64,000 nucleotides of DNA, from positions 248,001 to 312,000 of the forward strand of contig NZ_JAHKRS010000003.1 in NCBI RefSeq assembly GCF_018863235.1. Reading direction: 5' to 3'. Both the position numbers and the translations under genes were made by a program. Shown here piece after piece: positions 55,558-64,000 of this stretch (positions are counted from its first letter, which is position 1; every line of letters starts with the position of its first letter). The notes under the pieces are model-generated. The model searched no databases and had not been told where the DNA came from. It saw only the letters and a program-made list of their open reading frames with translations. Source of the DNA: Pseudomaricurvus albidus (GTDB lineage: Bacteria > Pseudomonadota > Gammaproteobacteria > Pseudomonadales > Cellvibrionaceae).

Positions 55558-57096
55558 ATGAAACAGTCGTTACAACTGAAACTGGGTCAGCAGCTCACCA
55601 TGACCCCCCAACTGCAACAGGCCATTCGTCTGCTGCAGCTGTCAACGCTCGACCTGCAGGCAGAGATCCAGGAAGCCCTGGACTCCAACCCCATGCTGGA
55701 AGTCAGCGAAGACGACCATTCCGGAGCCGACAGCTCCGAAGAAAGCATTAACACCCCCAAAGAACAGCCAGAGAGCAGCAAAGACAAGGACAGCGACCGG
55801 GAGCCAACCGCCAGCGCCCAGGACGATCAAAGTGGCGTTGATAAAAACAGCGACGACAGCCCTGAAGGTGATTGGGGCGACACCATTCCCGAAGACCTTC
55901 CCGTCGATACCAGCTGGGATGACGTTTATCAGTCAGCCCCTTCCGGCAGCGGTCTGGCCGCTCAGGACGGAGACGACAGCGACTACGAAGCCCGACGCGG
56001 CAGCGACGAATCCCTGCACCAACACCTGATGTGGCAACTGAACCTGACCCCCATGTCGGATCGCGATCAGGTGATTGCCATGGCGATCATCGACGCCATT
56101 GAAGATTCCGGCATGCTCAGCATGAACGCCGAAGAGATCCACGAGAGCCTGATAGACGAGCTGGAAGAGCTTGAGCTGGACGAAGTCCTCGCTGTTCTGC
56201 ACCGATTGCAGCAATTTGATCCCCCCGGCGTTGCCAGCCAGGATTTGAGCGAATGCCTGCTGATTCAACTGAACCAGCTACCAAACACTACACCCTGCCG
56301 GGAAGATGCTAAACTCATAGTAAAAGACCACTTACTGCTGCTGGGCAGCCGCGATTACAAGCAGCTGATGAGAAAAACCAAGCTCAAGGAAGCCCAGCTG
56401 CGAGATGCCATTATTTTGATTCAGAGCCTGAATCCACGTCCGGGGGACAGCATCTACAGTGGCGAAACCGAGTACGTCGTACCCGATGTGTTTGTGACCA
56501 AACAGGATGACCGCTGGACCGTGAATCTGAATCCCGACATCGCCCCCAAACTGCGTATTAACGACACCTACGCGTCTATGGTTAAACGGGCAGATACCAG
56601 CAATGACAACTCTTTTCTCCGCGACAACCTTCAAGAAGCCCGCTGGTTCCTGAAAAGCCTGCAGAGCCGCAATGAAACTCTGCTCAAGGTGTCCACCTGT
56701 ATTGTTGAAAAACAGCGTGGTTTTCTGGATTACGGCGCCGAGGCCATGAAACCCCTGGTGTTGCATGATGTGGCCGAAATCGTCGGCATGCACGAGTCCA
56801 CCATTTCCCGGGTGACCACGCAAAAATACATGCACACCCCGCAGGGCATCTTCGAACTGAAATACTTCTTCTCCAGCCATGTCAGCACCGATTCCGGAGG
56901 CGAGTGCTCGTCGACGGCCATTCGGGCGATCATCAAGAAGCTGGTGGCGGCAGAAAGTCCGCAAAAACCGTTAAGTGACAGCAAAATCACGACACTGCTC
57001 GCCGAACAGGGCATTAAGGTCGCCAGACGCACCATTGCCAAATACCGCGAGTCACTGGGAATACCCGCATCCAATGAGCGTAAGCGATTGGTCTGA
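55558..57096 (+). CDS. rpoN: RNA polymerase sigma-54 factor
   Basis: The 512-residue protein has the Gln-rich region I ([37 protein letters not shown]). An acidic region II spans about 45-150 and is Ser/Asp/Glu-rich here. A core-binding region follows, then the helix-turn-helix ([27 protein letters not shown]) and the RpoN box [10 protein letters not shown] near the C-terminus. It directs transcription that needs enhancer-binding activators. The acidic region is fairly long. Two hairpins downstream separate it from hpf. Confidence 0.97.
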   Translation: MKQSLQLKLGQQLTMTPQLQQAIRLLQLSTLDLQAEIQEALDSNPMLEVSEDDHSGADSSEESINTPKEQPESSKDKDSDREPTASAQDDQSGVDKNSDDSPEGDWGDTIPEDLPVDTSWDDVYQSAPSGSGLAAQDGDDSDYEARRGSDESLHQHLMWQLNLTPMSDRDQVIAMAIIDAIEDSGMLSMNAEEIHESLIDELEELELDEVLAVLHRLQQFDPPGVASQDLSECLLIQLNQLPNTTPCREDAKLIVKDHLLLLGSRDYKQLMRKTKLKEAQLRDAIILIQSLNPRPGDSIYSGETEYVVPDVFVTKQDDRWTVNLNPDIAPKLRINDTYASMVKRADTSNDNSFLRDNLQEARWFLKSLQSRNETLLKVSTCIVEKQRGFLDYGAEAMKPLVLHDVAEIVGMHESTISRVTTQKYMHTPQGIFELKYFFSSHVSTDSGGECSSTAIRAIIKKLVAAESPQKPLSDSKITTLLAEQGIKVARRTIAKYRESLGIPASNERKRLV

Positions 57097-57163
57097 CAGC
57101 CGCTGTTGACAGCATTACGGGTCCACAGCAATCGGGACTGGTCGCCCACTCTGGATACAGGTC

Positions 57164-57214
57164 AAAGCCCTTCGGGGCTTTAACCGTCACCGCCGACAAG
57201 CGGTGACGTTTTAT
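57164..57214 (+). terminator. Tandem hairpins, terminator of rpoN
   Basis: Hairpin 1 is AAAGCCC-TTCG-GGGCTTT (57164-57181), a perfect stem with a UUCG tetraloop. Hairpin 2 is CGTCACCGC/GCGGTGACG (57185-57193 with 57200-57208), followed by TTTTAT. The second is a good intrinsic terminator; the first may stabilise the RNA end. Confidence 0.8.
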
Positions 57215-57272
57215 AGCAAAGTTGTACGACCCACGTTTCACGATTTATGTTTCACGACAAGAGGAGCACCGC

Positions 57273-57566
57273 ATGCAAATCAACATCAGTGGACACCACG
57301 TTGAACTGACCACCGCTATCAAAAACTACGTCAACTCCAAATTAGACCGCCTCGAAAGACATCACGACCGAATTACCAGTACCAACGTCATACTATCTGT
57401 TGATAAACTACGCCAAAAGGCGGAAGCTTCCGTCCACGTGAGCGGAAAAGATTTCTTTGCCGACAGCGAGTCCGAAGACCTCTATGCAGCGATCGACTTA
57501 CTGGCTGACAAACTGGACCGCCAACTCATTAAACACAAAGAAAAGATGCGAAATCATCACCGCTAA
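57273..57566 (+). CDS. hpf: Ribosome hibernation-promoting factor, short form
   Basis: HPF binds the 30S decoding centre and promotes 100S ribosome dimers in stationary phase. The 97-residue short form (from the ATG at 57273, GAGGAG upstream) has MQINISGHHVELTTAIKNYVNSKLDRLERH and HVSGKDFFADSESEDLYAAIDLLADKLDRQL. A longer in-frame start at 57222 is not supported. It lies 3 bp before ptsN. Confidence 0.96.
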   Translation: MQINISGHHVELTTAIKNYVNSKLDRLERHHDRITSTNVILSVDKLRQKAEASVHVSGKDFFADSESEDLYAAIDLLADKLDRQLIKHKEKMRNHHR

Positions 57567-57569
57567 CCT

Positions 57570-58037
57570 ATGCAAGTACGATCATTTTTGTCTCAACACC
57601 GCACCCTTTGCGGTGTTGAGGCCGGCAGTAAAAAACGCGCTCTGCAAGTCATTTCACAACTGATTGCTGAAGACCAACCGACACTCAATGCCGATGACAT
57701 TTTCACCAGCCTGATTTCCCGGGAGCGCCTGGGATCAACAGGGTTAGGAGAAGGCATCGCCATTCCTCACTGTCGCATCAATAACTGCGCCAGTACCGTC
57801 GGCGCGTTGATACAATTGCAAAGCCCCATCGATTACGAGTCCATCGACGGTCAACCCGTGGACATTCTGTTTGCCCTGATTGTGCCCGAAGAAGCACACG
57901 ACGAGCATCTTCAGACCCTGGCCGCCATTGCTGAGCAACTGCATCAGCCCGGCTATTTACAAAGCCTCCGTGACGCCAGTGATTCTGACAACCTCTACCA
58001 GGCCGCGACGGAACAGGATGCCAACGCAACGCTGTAA
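57570..58037 (+). CDS. ptsN: Nitrogen PTS enzyme IIA (EIIA-Ntr)
   Basis: PtsN is the regulatory terminal phospho-acceptor of the nitrogen PTS; in E. coli it influences potassium transport and sigma-54 related processes. The 155-residue protein has the phosphorylated His67 in GLGEGIAIPHCRI and the 'VDILFALIVPEEAHDEHLQTLAAI' segment. Npr, its phosphodonor, is encoded three genes on. A gap of 246 bp separates it from rapZ. Confidence 0.95.
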   Translation: MQVRSFLSQHRTLCGVEAGSKKRALQVISQLIAEDQPTLNADDIFTSLISRERLGSTGLGEGIAIPHCRINNCASTVGALIQLQSPIDYESIDGQPVDILFALIVPEEAHDEHLQTLAAIAEQLHQPGYLQSLRDASDSDNLYQAATEQDANATL

Positions 58038-58215
58038 CAAGCCTCACAGCGTCAGTCAGAGGAAAACCGGCCAATCCCTGATGCCCATTGCGTTTCCCTG
58101 ACACCAAAAACACCCGAGGTGCCTACCAGCATTGCAATCACGCCAGATCCCGACGCTGTTTTGTAATCCTCAGAAAGTAAGGTACCTTTAACATAGTAAT
58201 AAAACTGCATGAGTT

Positions 58216-58237
58216 GATACCCATTGATGGGGGTATC
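58216..58237 (+). ncRNA. Candidate leader hairpin upstream of rapZ
   Basis: GATACCC (58216-58222) pairs perfectly with GGGTATC (58231-58237), leaving an 8-nt loop, 46 bp before the rapZ ATG. It could be part of a structured leader. No known RNA family is recognised. Confidence 0.35.
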
Positions 58238-58283
58238 ACCAGCGAACACCTGACACGAAGTAACCAGCGAGGCAGAAACTCCC

Positions 58284-59150
58284 ATGCGTTTAGTTGTGAT
58301 TAGCGGCCGCTCCGGCTCTGGGAAAAGCACAGCCTTACATGTCCTCGAAGATGTCGGTTTCACCTGCATCGACAACCTGCCCGCCTCGCTGCTGCCGTCA
58401 CTGGTCAGGCAGCTGGATCAACACCCCCAAAGCCAATCGTTTGCAGTCAGTATTGATGCCCGCAACACCTGGCAGGACCTGCAGGAGTTTCCCGAGTTTT
58501 TGTCTCAGGCCAAGATTCCAGGCCTGCAATGCGAAATTCTGTTTCTCGATGCTCGCAGCCCTGTTCTGATTCAACGCTTCAGTGAAACCCGTCGCAAGCA
58601 CCCTCTCAGCGGTCAGACGACAGACCTGAAAGAAGCCATCGCACTCGAGCGCAGATTTCTAGAGCCCATTGCCAACTCTGCGGATCTGACCATCGACACC
58701 AGTAACCTGACACTGCATCAGCTTCGGGATCTGGTAAAACAGCGCATTGTCGGCAACACCGGTCCCGGAATGGCTTTGCAATTCCAGTCTTTTGGCTTTA
58801 AACGCGGCATTCCTGTGGATGTGGATCAGGTATTTGATGTGCGCTGCCTGCCCAACCCCTACTGGAAACCGCACCTGCGCAGCTTCAGCGGCCAAGACAA
58901 GGAAGTGGTTGAGTTTCTGGAAGCCCAGGAAGACGTCAACGACATGTTCGAAGACATCAGCAGCTATCTGCGACGCTGGCTACCCCGCTTCATCAACAGC
59001 AACCGAAGTTATTTCACCGTGGCCATTGGCTGCACGGGCGGCCATCACCGATCTGTCTATTTGTGTGAACGCCTCTATAAAACATTCAAAAATGAGTACC
59101 CCAACACTCAATTGAGGCATCGGGAACTGGAACAATTACAAAAAACATAA
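58284..59150 (+). CDS. rapZ: RNase adapter / nucleotide-binding protein RapZ
   Basis: RapZ (YvcJ family) binds the small RNA GlmZ in E. coli and guides RNase E, tying amino-sugar supply to GlmS synthesis. The 288-residue protein has P-loop GRSGSGKS (8-15), the 'CIDNLPASLLPSL' and 'FLDARSPVLIQRFSETRRKHPLS' segments, and the C-terminal RNA-binding domain with IGCTGGHHRSVYLCERL. It precedes npr by 15 bp. The 246-bp upstream gap suggests its own promoter. Confidence 0.96.
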   Translation: MRLVVISGRSGSGKSTALHVLEDVGFTCIDNLPASLLPSLVRQLDQHPQSQSFAVSIDARNTWQDLQEFPEFLSQAKIPGLQCEILFLDARSPVLIQRFSETRRKHPLSGQTTDLKEAIALERRFLEPIANSADLTIDTSNLTLHQLRDLVKQRIVGNTGPGMALQFQSFGFKRGIPVDVDQVFDVRCLPNPYWKPHLRSFSGQDKEVVEFLEAQEDVNDMFEDISSYLRRWLPRFINSNRSYFTVAIGCTGGHHRSVYLCERLYKTFKNEYPNTQLRHRELEQLQKT

Positions 59151-59165
59151 TCCATTGAGAGCACT

Positions 59166-59435
59166 ATGCTGACTGAGACCGTCACCATCATTAACAAATT
59201 GGGACTTCATGCCCGCGCAGCGGCCTTATTCGCCAATACAGCCTCCCGCTACTCCAGCCAAATCAAAGTAGGCCTGAACGGAAAACTGGTCGACGCCAAA
59301 AGCGTTATGTCACTGATGCTTCTGGCAGCCAATCAGGGCACCGTTATCACCCTGCAAGCAGAAGGTCAGGATCAACAAGAGGCCATGGAGGCTATCATCG
59401 AACTGATCAATAACCGTTTTGACGAAGACGAGTAA
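59166..59435 (+). CDS. npr: Nitrogen PTS phosphocarrier protein NPr
   Basis: NPr is an HPr-fold protein that passes phosphate from EI-Ntr to PtsN. The 89-residue product has the phospho-histidine H15 in KLGLHARAAA and the conserved Ser46 in AKSVMSLMLLAA. ptsP (EI-Ntr) is not in this window. It ends the rapZ-npr unit; mgtE follows after 142 bp. Confidence 0.95.
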   Translation: MLTETVTIINKLGLHARAAALFANTASRYSSQIKVGLNGKLVDAKSVMSLMLLAANQGTVITLQAEGQDQQEAMEAIIELINNRFDEDE

Positions 59436-59577
59436 TCACCCACCGTCATAGACGCCATTCCTTCCGCCGGAATACCCCCTGACGCGAGCGAAAATCTGCT
59501 TCCCCTAGCTTATGGCGCCCAGCACCATTAGAATACTCGGCATTACCCTCCTTCAAAACGGATACGTGTGAACGCCT

Positions 59578-60942
59578 ATGTCTCAAAACACCGATGAATT
59601 GCTCGCTTTAACTCAGGCACAACTCGGTGAGATCAATGAGGCATTGGAAAGCGGTACCTTTCAACAGGTACGGCGCATGCTCAACGGCTTACAGCCAGTC
59701 GAAATAGCTCACCTGCTGGAATCCTCACCACCACCATCCCGTCGCGTACTCTGGCGCCTGGTCGACAAAGACCTGGAAGGTGAAGTCCTGCAGGAACTGT
59801 CCGAAGAAGTTCAGGCGCAATTCCTGCGCGGCATGGACACCGAAAAGGTTGTCGCCATCACAGAAGGCATGGACACGGATGACTTGGCCGATGTCCTGCA
59901 ACGCCTGCCCGACCGGGTAATTCAGGAAGTACTGGCGGCGATGGACGCTCAGGATCGCCTGCGGGTCGAGCAGGTTCTCTCCTATGCCGAGGACACCGCC
60001 GGCGGCCTGATGGACACAGACACGGTCACGGTCCGCCCCCGGGTGACGCTCGACGTGGTGTTTCGTTACCTGCGCCGTCACGACCAGTTACCGGATTCCA
60101 CTGACAGTCTGATTGTGGTCAACAGCAAGGGAGAATACGTCGGCCTGCTGCCCCTCTCACGGCTGCTCACCTCGTCCCCCACCAGTACCGTGCGGGAGCT
60201 GATGCGTACCGATTTCGAACCCATCCCGGCGCACATGCCCGAGAACGAGGTGGCCAGTCTGTTTGAACGTCACAACTGGGTTTCGGCTCCGGTGGTGGAT
60301 GAAGACGGCATTGTTGTCGGCCGGATTACCATTGATGACGTGGTTGACGTCATTCGTGAAGGCGCCGATCACTCGTTCATGGGGATGGCCGGTCTCGATG
60401 AGGAAGAGGACACCTTTGCCCCAGTCTCCAGAACCGCACCACGGCGTGCTATCTGGCTGGGCATCAATCTGCTGACGGCCATTATCGCCTCAGCGGTTAT
60501 TAACATTTTTCAGGGCACAATCGATAAGGTCGTTGCTCTTGCTGTGCTGATGCCTATTGTCGCCAGCATGGGCGGAGTAGCCGGCAGCCAGACCTTAACG
60601 GTGATGATCCGGGGCATGGCGCTTGGCAAGATCGGGCGCAACAACATCAACTGGCTGCTCTCGCGAGAATTTTTGGTGGGCCTTTTGAATGGTCTGCTGT
60701 GGGCGGGACTAATGGCTGTGATCGCCGGCTTGTGGTTTGAGGATATGACCATCGCCGCCATCATTGCCGCGGCGATGGTCATCAATCTGATTACGGCTTC
60801 CGTCGCCGGCGCCCTGCTGCCCATCACACTGCGCAGCATGAAAATTGATCCGGCGCTGGCAGGCAGCGTGGCATTAACCACCGTTACCGATGTGGTCGGC
60901 TTCTTTGCCTTCCTCGGTCTCGCCACCTATTTTTATGCTTAA
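59578..60942 (+). CDS. mgtE: Magnesium transporter MgtE
   Basis: MgtE is a homodimeric Mg2+ channel closed by Mg2+ binding to its cytosolic domains. The 454-residue protein has the superhelical N domain (about 1-135), two CBS domains (AEDTAGGLMDTDTVTVRPRVTLDVVFRYLRRH onward and 'RTDFEPIPAHMPENEVASLFERHNWVSAPVVDEDG'), a plug helix and five C-terminal membrane helices. The pore motif region is 'PIVASMGGVAGSQTLTVMIRG'. No Mg2+-sensing leader is evident in the upstream gap. Confidence 0.95.
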   Translation: MSQNTDELLALTQAQLGEINEALESGTFQQVRRMLNGLQPVEIAHLLESSPPPSRRVLWRLVDKDLEGEVLQELSEEVQAQFLRGMDTEKVVAITEGMDTDDLADVLQRLPDRVIQEVLAAMDAQDRLRVEQVLSYAEDTAGGLMDTDTVTVRPRVTLDVVFRYLRRHDQLPDSTDSLIVVNSKGEYVGLLPLSRLLTSSPTSTVRELMRTDFEPIPAHMPENEVASLFERHNWVSAPVVDEDGIVVGRITIDDVVDVIREGADHSFMGMAGLDEEEDTFAPVSRTAPRRAIWLGINLLTAIIASAVINIFQGTIDKVVALAVLMPIVASMGGVAGSQTLTVMIRGMALGKIGRNNINWLLSREFLVGLLNGLLWAGLMAVIAGLWFEDMTIAAIIAAAMVINLITASVAGALLPITLRSMKIDPALAGSVALTTVTDVVGFFAFLGLATYFYA

Positions 60943-60967
60943 CTCTCATTTTTAGTGGATATACCCG

Positions 60968-61492
60968 ATGTCTCAATTTGACGATTTTCCCGACCGCGAC
61001 GATGACGAAGAATACGTAAAGTCAAAAACTGACGTCAAAAAAGAAATGGCGGCGCTTCAGGAACTGGGGGCACAAATTGTCGAACTTAGCGACAAATTCA
61101 TTGCCCGCATTCCCATTGAAGGCGAGCTGGCAGACGCCATTCATCAGGCACGGGGCATGAAACACCGCGAGGGACGCCGCCGTCAGCTGCAATTTATCGG
61201 CAAGTTGATGCGCAAGGCCGAAAATATAGAAGACATTAAAACCGCTTACGATCGGGTGATCTCGATTGGGCAGGAACACACCAAGATTCAACACCAGGCT
61301 GAACAGTGGCGCGATCGTTTACTGGAAGAGGGTAACGAGGCCCTGCAAACGTTTGTGGATGAGTTTCCCGGCTGTAACGTACAGCTATTGCGCCAGTTAA
61401 TTCGCAATACACAGAAAGAACAAAGTCAGCAGAAACCGCCGACTTCAGCTCGCAAACTGTTTCGTTACATTCGCGAACTGATCGAGGCCTGA
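60968..61492 (+). CDS. darP: Ribosome-associated protein DarP (YjgA, DUF615)
   Basis: DarP helps late 50S ribosome assembly. The 174-residue protein has the acidic start SQFDDFPDRDDDEEYVKSKTDVKKEMAALQELG and the all-helical core 'HREGRRRQLQFIGKLMRKAE' and 'LLRQLIRNTQKEQ' that are diagnostic. It lies 25 bp after mgtE and is convergent with the YhdP-like gene. Confidence 0.95.
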   Translation: MSQFDDFPDRDDDEEYVKSKTDVKKEMAALQELGAQIVELSDKFIARIPIEGELADAIHQARGMKHREGRRRQLQFIGKLMRKAENIEDIKTAYDRVISIGQEHTKIQHQAEQWRDRLLEEGNEALQTFVDEFPGCNVQLLRQLIRNTQKEQSQQKPPTSARKLFRYIRELIEA

Positions 61493-61499
61493 TCCCGTG

Positions 61500-61523
61500 A
61501 AGGCGAGTTATTCACTCGCCTTT
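61500..61523. terminator. Shared hairpin between convergent darP and the YhdP-like gene
   Basis: AAGGCGAGT (61500-61508) pairs perfectly with ACTCGCCTT (61514-61522) around a 5-nt loop. It contains the stop codon of the minus-strand gene (61508-61510). It follows the darP stop by 8 bp and has a short T run on the plus strand. Confidence 0.7.
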
Positions 61524-64000
61524 CTCTCCCGTCTTCGGCCATCTCTTGCTGCATCCCGACTGTCGTCAGCAGCGTCCTGAGCGGCTTTATTATCAAACAG
61601 CTTGTCGAACGCAATGTCCGGATCACTCCAGGATCCCTTGATCCTGTAGCTGACACTGGCAACCCGCTCCATTTGTTTTTTGAAAATTTTACTGATGGCG
61701 TAAACGCCCGCAGCAGCGGGTAAACCACCGGCGAAGGCCGCAATCACCGTGGCGTTTCCGCCCACCGGAAGAGTCGCTACCAGTGAAGTATCCAGGGTTT
61801 CATCCTCTAAATTAATCTTGCCACCCATCTTAAGTACCGATGACGTATTTTTAACTTCGATAGGATCCGTCAGATACACCATATTCTGATCGAACTGTAT
61901 TTCACCGGCCACGCTTTCGAAGGGCGTCCCGCCTTTGAACACATCCGAGAAATCCAACTGCAACCGACGTATCCAACTGTCGAAGTTGAACAGCCCGAGT
62001 AAACGCAGCAAGGCATTACTGGCCTGACCGGTAGAGCGGTAAAAACGGCCGTCCTGAACATCAATTTTCATCTTGCCGTGCAAATCCGTCAGAGAGAAAT
62101 CCGCAGGATTCCCTGGCCAGCGAAAATATACATTCAAATCCACCGATTCACTGTCCATCATCCGCGGCAATTGCCAGGCATCGGAGATGTCTGCCAAATT
62201 GTCACCGGCCAGCTTGCCATAAAAGCGGGTTGATTGTTTCGAGTCCGAGGATTTTCTCCAGATCAGCGATGCGCCTTTTTCGGGTTGAGCGACGCCCTTG
62301 GTTGCATCCTCAGCATCTCTGGCCGTCACGCGAATTCCGTCGACACTGCCCAGCAAATTGGAGATCACCAGCCCTTTTGAGTTTGGGCGCAATTGAAAAC
62401 TCCAGCCGCCGTAATGCTTTTCGCCAAAACTTAAATCGTTCACGGAGAAATCCAACGCCGGAATATCCTGGGGCTGTATGGCATTTAAGCGCTGGCTTAG
62501 CCCCCCGTCACCTTCGGCTGCCGCCTCAGGAGCCGATGAGAGTGCCGGCCAATTGATGTAATCCAGATCGATATCCAGTGGGCTGCCGTCGTCGGCCATA
62601 AAAAAAGCCCCCTTGACCCGCTCATCGTCAAATCGAATACGCCAGCCCTGTTTGTGCTGCCCGCCGCCCACCTGCACGTCTTTCAACTGCACATCACCCC
62701 AGCTAAACTCATCGATCAGCAGTTTCAGGTTCAAATTTGCCTGAGCTGCGACAGTCGCACGGGAGACCAGTCCCGGAGAAACGCCTTCCGCTTGAGGGGC
62801 TGTCTGATTGCCCCCCAGCTGCTCAGAGAAAGTCTGATAGCGCTGTAACACCGGCCACCAACGCTCTGCATCCAGAGTCCGGATTTGTCCAGCCAGCCAA
62901 AGTCCATCATTGACAGGCAATTGACTGGGCATACCCAGAGCAATCAGCCCCTGCAGTGGCTGATCCTTCGCCGCCTGGAGATTGACCGCCACCAGTTCAT
63001 CGTATTGAAAACGGTAGCTTGTGTGGCTGCTGGCAATGGGAATATCCACACGCAGCAAACGTTTTTCAGAGGCTGCTTTTCCGTAGGGTGGCGGCAGATC
63101 AATGAGTGCCCCCAAAAGATTACTGCTCGCCTGAACGCGCACGGGAATCTCCCCCGGCGCAACCGTGACAGTTCCGGAGACCGGCACGATACCCTCGACA
63201 AACAGGGCCTCCGGCCGCTGTGCCCACTCCGCCAGGCGGGCAAAATCCAGTGGCCCCTCGAATCCTATGCGCGTGGTCATGGCCTGAGAACGGGACGAAG
63301 GCGCCGACCCAATACTCAAAGCCAGGGGCTGCTCCCAAAGACGAGCAGAAACAGACTTCGCATTCAGCCCCAGCTGATCAGAGTACTCCAGCTCACCACT
63401 CACCAGGTCAAATTCCAGACCGAGACCGGTCATCGACAAGCTGCCATTGTCCAGCGCCACATCCACCTGCTGGCGGCTGCCGGGCTCACCGGCCTTCAGT
63501 GGAATATGCAATTGGACCTGAGCATTCATGTCGCCACTCAATTGCCAATCATCCAATCCGGAACCCAACACGTCGCGAATCGGAGTTTGCGTCAGCAGCT
63601 CCAGGCCGGAACTGGCATCACCGAGAACCGAGCCGTTAATCTGCAGCAGGGAACCTTCACCGACAGGATTATTTGCCACTTCCAGATAGGTGGGCTCGAG
63701 GGCGGTCGCAAGAAACTGGCCCTCATCCACCCAGCCCTGCACCAGAGTGTCGTCGACTTCCAAAAAACCTGACAGGGATTTCAATGATGGCCAGCGAGAA
63801 TCAAACTTGAGATCGCCCTGTTCCACATTCAACGCCACCTGCACAGAGCGGGTGCTCGCTGCTCCCGCACCGAAATACCCTTCCATCAGAAAACCGCCCG
63901 AGGACACCTCACCGCCGACAATCGCACTGTCCAGCCAATCCAGCAAGTTGTCCGGTACCACTTTAGGCACGAGCTTATTATGGTCCAGTGCATGTCCGTC
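61508..64000 (-). CDS. yhdP: YhdP/AsmA-like envelope protein, C-terminal part (runs off the window)
   Basis: The frame is open to the right edge (at least 830 residues visible), so only the C-terminal two thirds or so of the protein is seen; no true start is present. The sequence matches the YhdP/TIGR02099 group of AsmA-like proteins, which form long beta-groove bridges thought to carry phospholipids to the outer membrane. Typical late segments are 'LPRMMDSESVDLNVYFRWPGNPADFSLTDLHGKMKIDVQDGRFYRSTGQASNALLRLLGLFNFDSWIRRLQLDFSDVFKGG' and 'LKMGGKINLEDETLDTSLVATLPVGGNATVIAAFAGGLPAAAGVYAISKIF'. Its occurrence is of interest beside the reduced mla locus, since both concern phospholipid traffic. Confidence 0.9.
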   Translation of the reverse strand, partial: DGHALDHNKLVPKVVPDNLLDWLDSAIVGGEVSSGGFLMEGYFGAGAASTRSVQVALNVEQGDLKFDSRWPSLKSLSGFLEVDDTLVQGWVDEGQFLATALEPTYLEVANNPVGEGSLLQINGSVLGDASSGLELLTQTPIRDVLGSGLDDWQLSGDMNAQVQLHIPLKAGEPGSRQQVDVALDNGSLSMTGLGLEFDLVSGELEYSDQLGLNAKSVSARLWEQPLALSIGSAPSSRSQAMTTRIGFEGPLDFARLAEWAQRPEALFVEGIVPVSGTVTVAPGEIPVRVQASSNLLGALIDLPPPYGKAASEKRLLRVDIPIASSHTSYRFQYDELVAVNLQAAKDQPLQGLIALGMPSQLPVNDGLWLAGQIRTLDAERWWPVLQRYQTFSEQLGGNQTAPQAEGVSPGLVSRATVAAQANLNLKLLIDEFSWGDVQLKDVQVGGGQHKQGWRIRFDDERVKGAFFMADDGSPLDIDLDYINWPALSSAPEAAAEGDGGLSQRLNAIQPQDIPALDFSVNDLSFGEKHYGGWSFQLRPNSKGLVISNLLGSVDGIRVTARDAEDATKGVAQPEKGASLIWRKSSDSKQSTRFYGKLAGDNLADISDAWQLPRMMDSESVDLNVYFRWPGNPADFSLTDLHGKMKIDVQDGRFYRSTGQASNALLRLLGLFNFDSWIRRLQLDFSDVFKGGTPFESVAGEIQFDQNMVYLTDPIEVKNTSSVLKMGGKINLEDETLDTSLVATLPVGGNATVIAAFAGGLPAAAGVYAISKIFKKQMERVASVSYRIKGSWSDPDIAFDKLFDNKAAQDAADDSRDAARDGRRRERKASE

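Overview
The window comes from a gammaproteobacterial chromosome. The order sspB-sspA-bc1 complex-rpsI-rplM-zapE-zapG-degS-hisD-hisG-murA-ibaG-mlaC, facing yrbG-kdsD-lptCAB-rpoN-hpf-ptsN-rapZ-npr, is a conserved gammaproteobacterial backbone. Moderate GC, a full Lpt/Kds outer-membrane set, a TonB-dependent BtuB, single-domain PilZ proteins beside radA and a lambda-P-like helicase loader beside radA point to a marine, Cellvibrionales/Pseudomonadales-like bacterium. The exact genus is not readable from the sequence. There is no prophage, insertion sequence, CRISPR array, rRNA or tRNA that I can support.

Layout. 1-2.9 kb: a small unknown protein, an iron-sulfur type uracil-DNA glycosylase and a lipoprotein amidohydrolase. 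2.9-16.4 kb: a cobalamin region in two convergent blocks. The plus-strand block is cobU-cobT-cobC-cobS. The minus-strand block is headed by a cobalamin riboswitch and runs btuB, btuC-btuD-cbiB-cobD-btuF-bluB-cobQ and a CinA-like gene. Together they encode B12/corrinoid uptake, lower-ligand (DMB) synthesis, aminopropanol-linker synthesis and nucleotide-loop assembly; corrin-ring synthesis genes are absent here. 16.5-24.3 kb: two PilZ proteins, radA, a DnaT-domain protein plus lambda-P-like protein (candidate domesticated helicase-loading pair), a Bax-like glucosaminidase, an HD-GYP phosphodiesterase and a polysaccharide deacetylase. 24.3-38 kb: aceK, glpD, parC, a thiolase, a LemA/M48 pair, a cold-shock/DUF1294 fusion, a Yip1 protein, cysK, a small unknown protein, sspB and sspA.

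38.7-50.9 kb: a cytochrome b/c1 fusion with the Rieske gene, ribosomal proteins S9/L13, zapE, zapG, a DegS/AlgW-type protease, hisD, hisG, murA, ibaG and an mlaC standing without mlaB/D/E/F. 51.3-64 kb: yrbG, kdsD, lptC, lptA, lptB, rpoN, hpf, ptsN, rapZ, npr, mgtE, darP and the C-terminal part of a YhdP/AsmA-like protein running off the right edge. kdsC is missing from its usual place between kdsD and lptC.

The points most worth a second look are the triple-DnaT-domain/lambda-P-like pair next to radA, the cytochrome b-c1 fusion with two extra membrane helices at the junction, the stripped mla locus with a triplicated 17-bp repeat in the gap, and the riboswitch-led B12 salvage operon that contains cobQ without corrin-ring genes.
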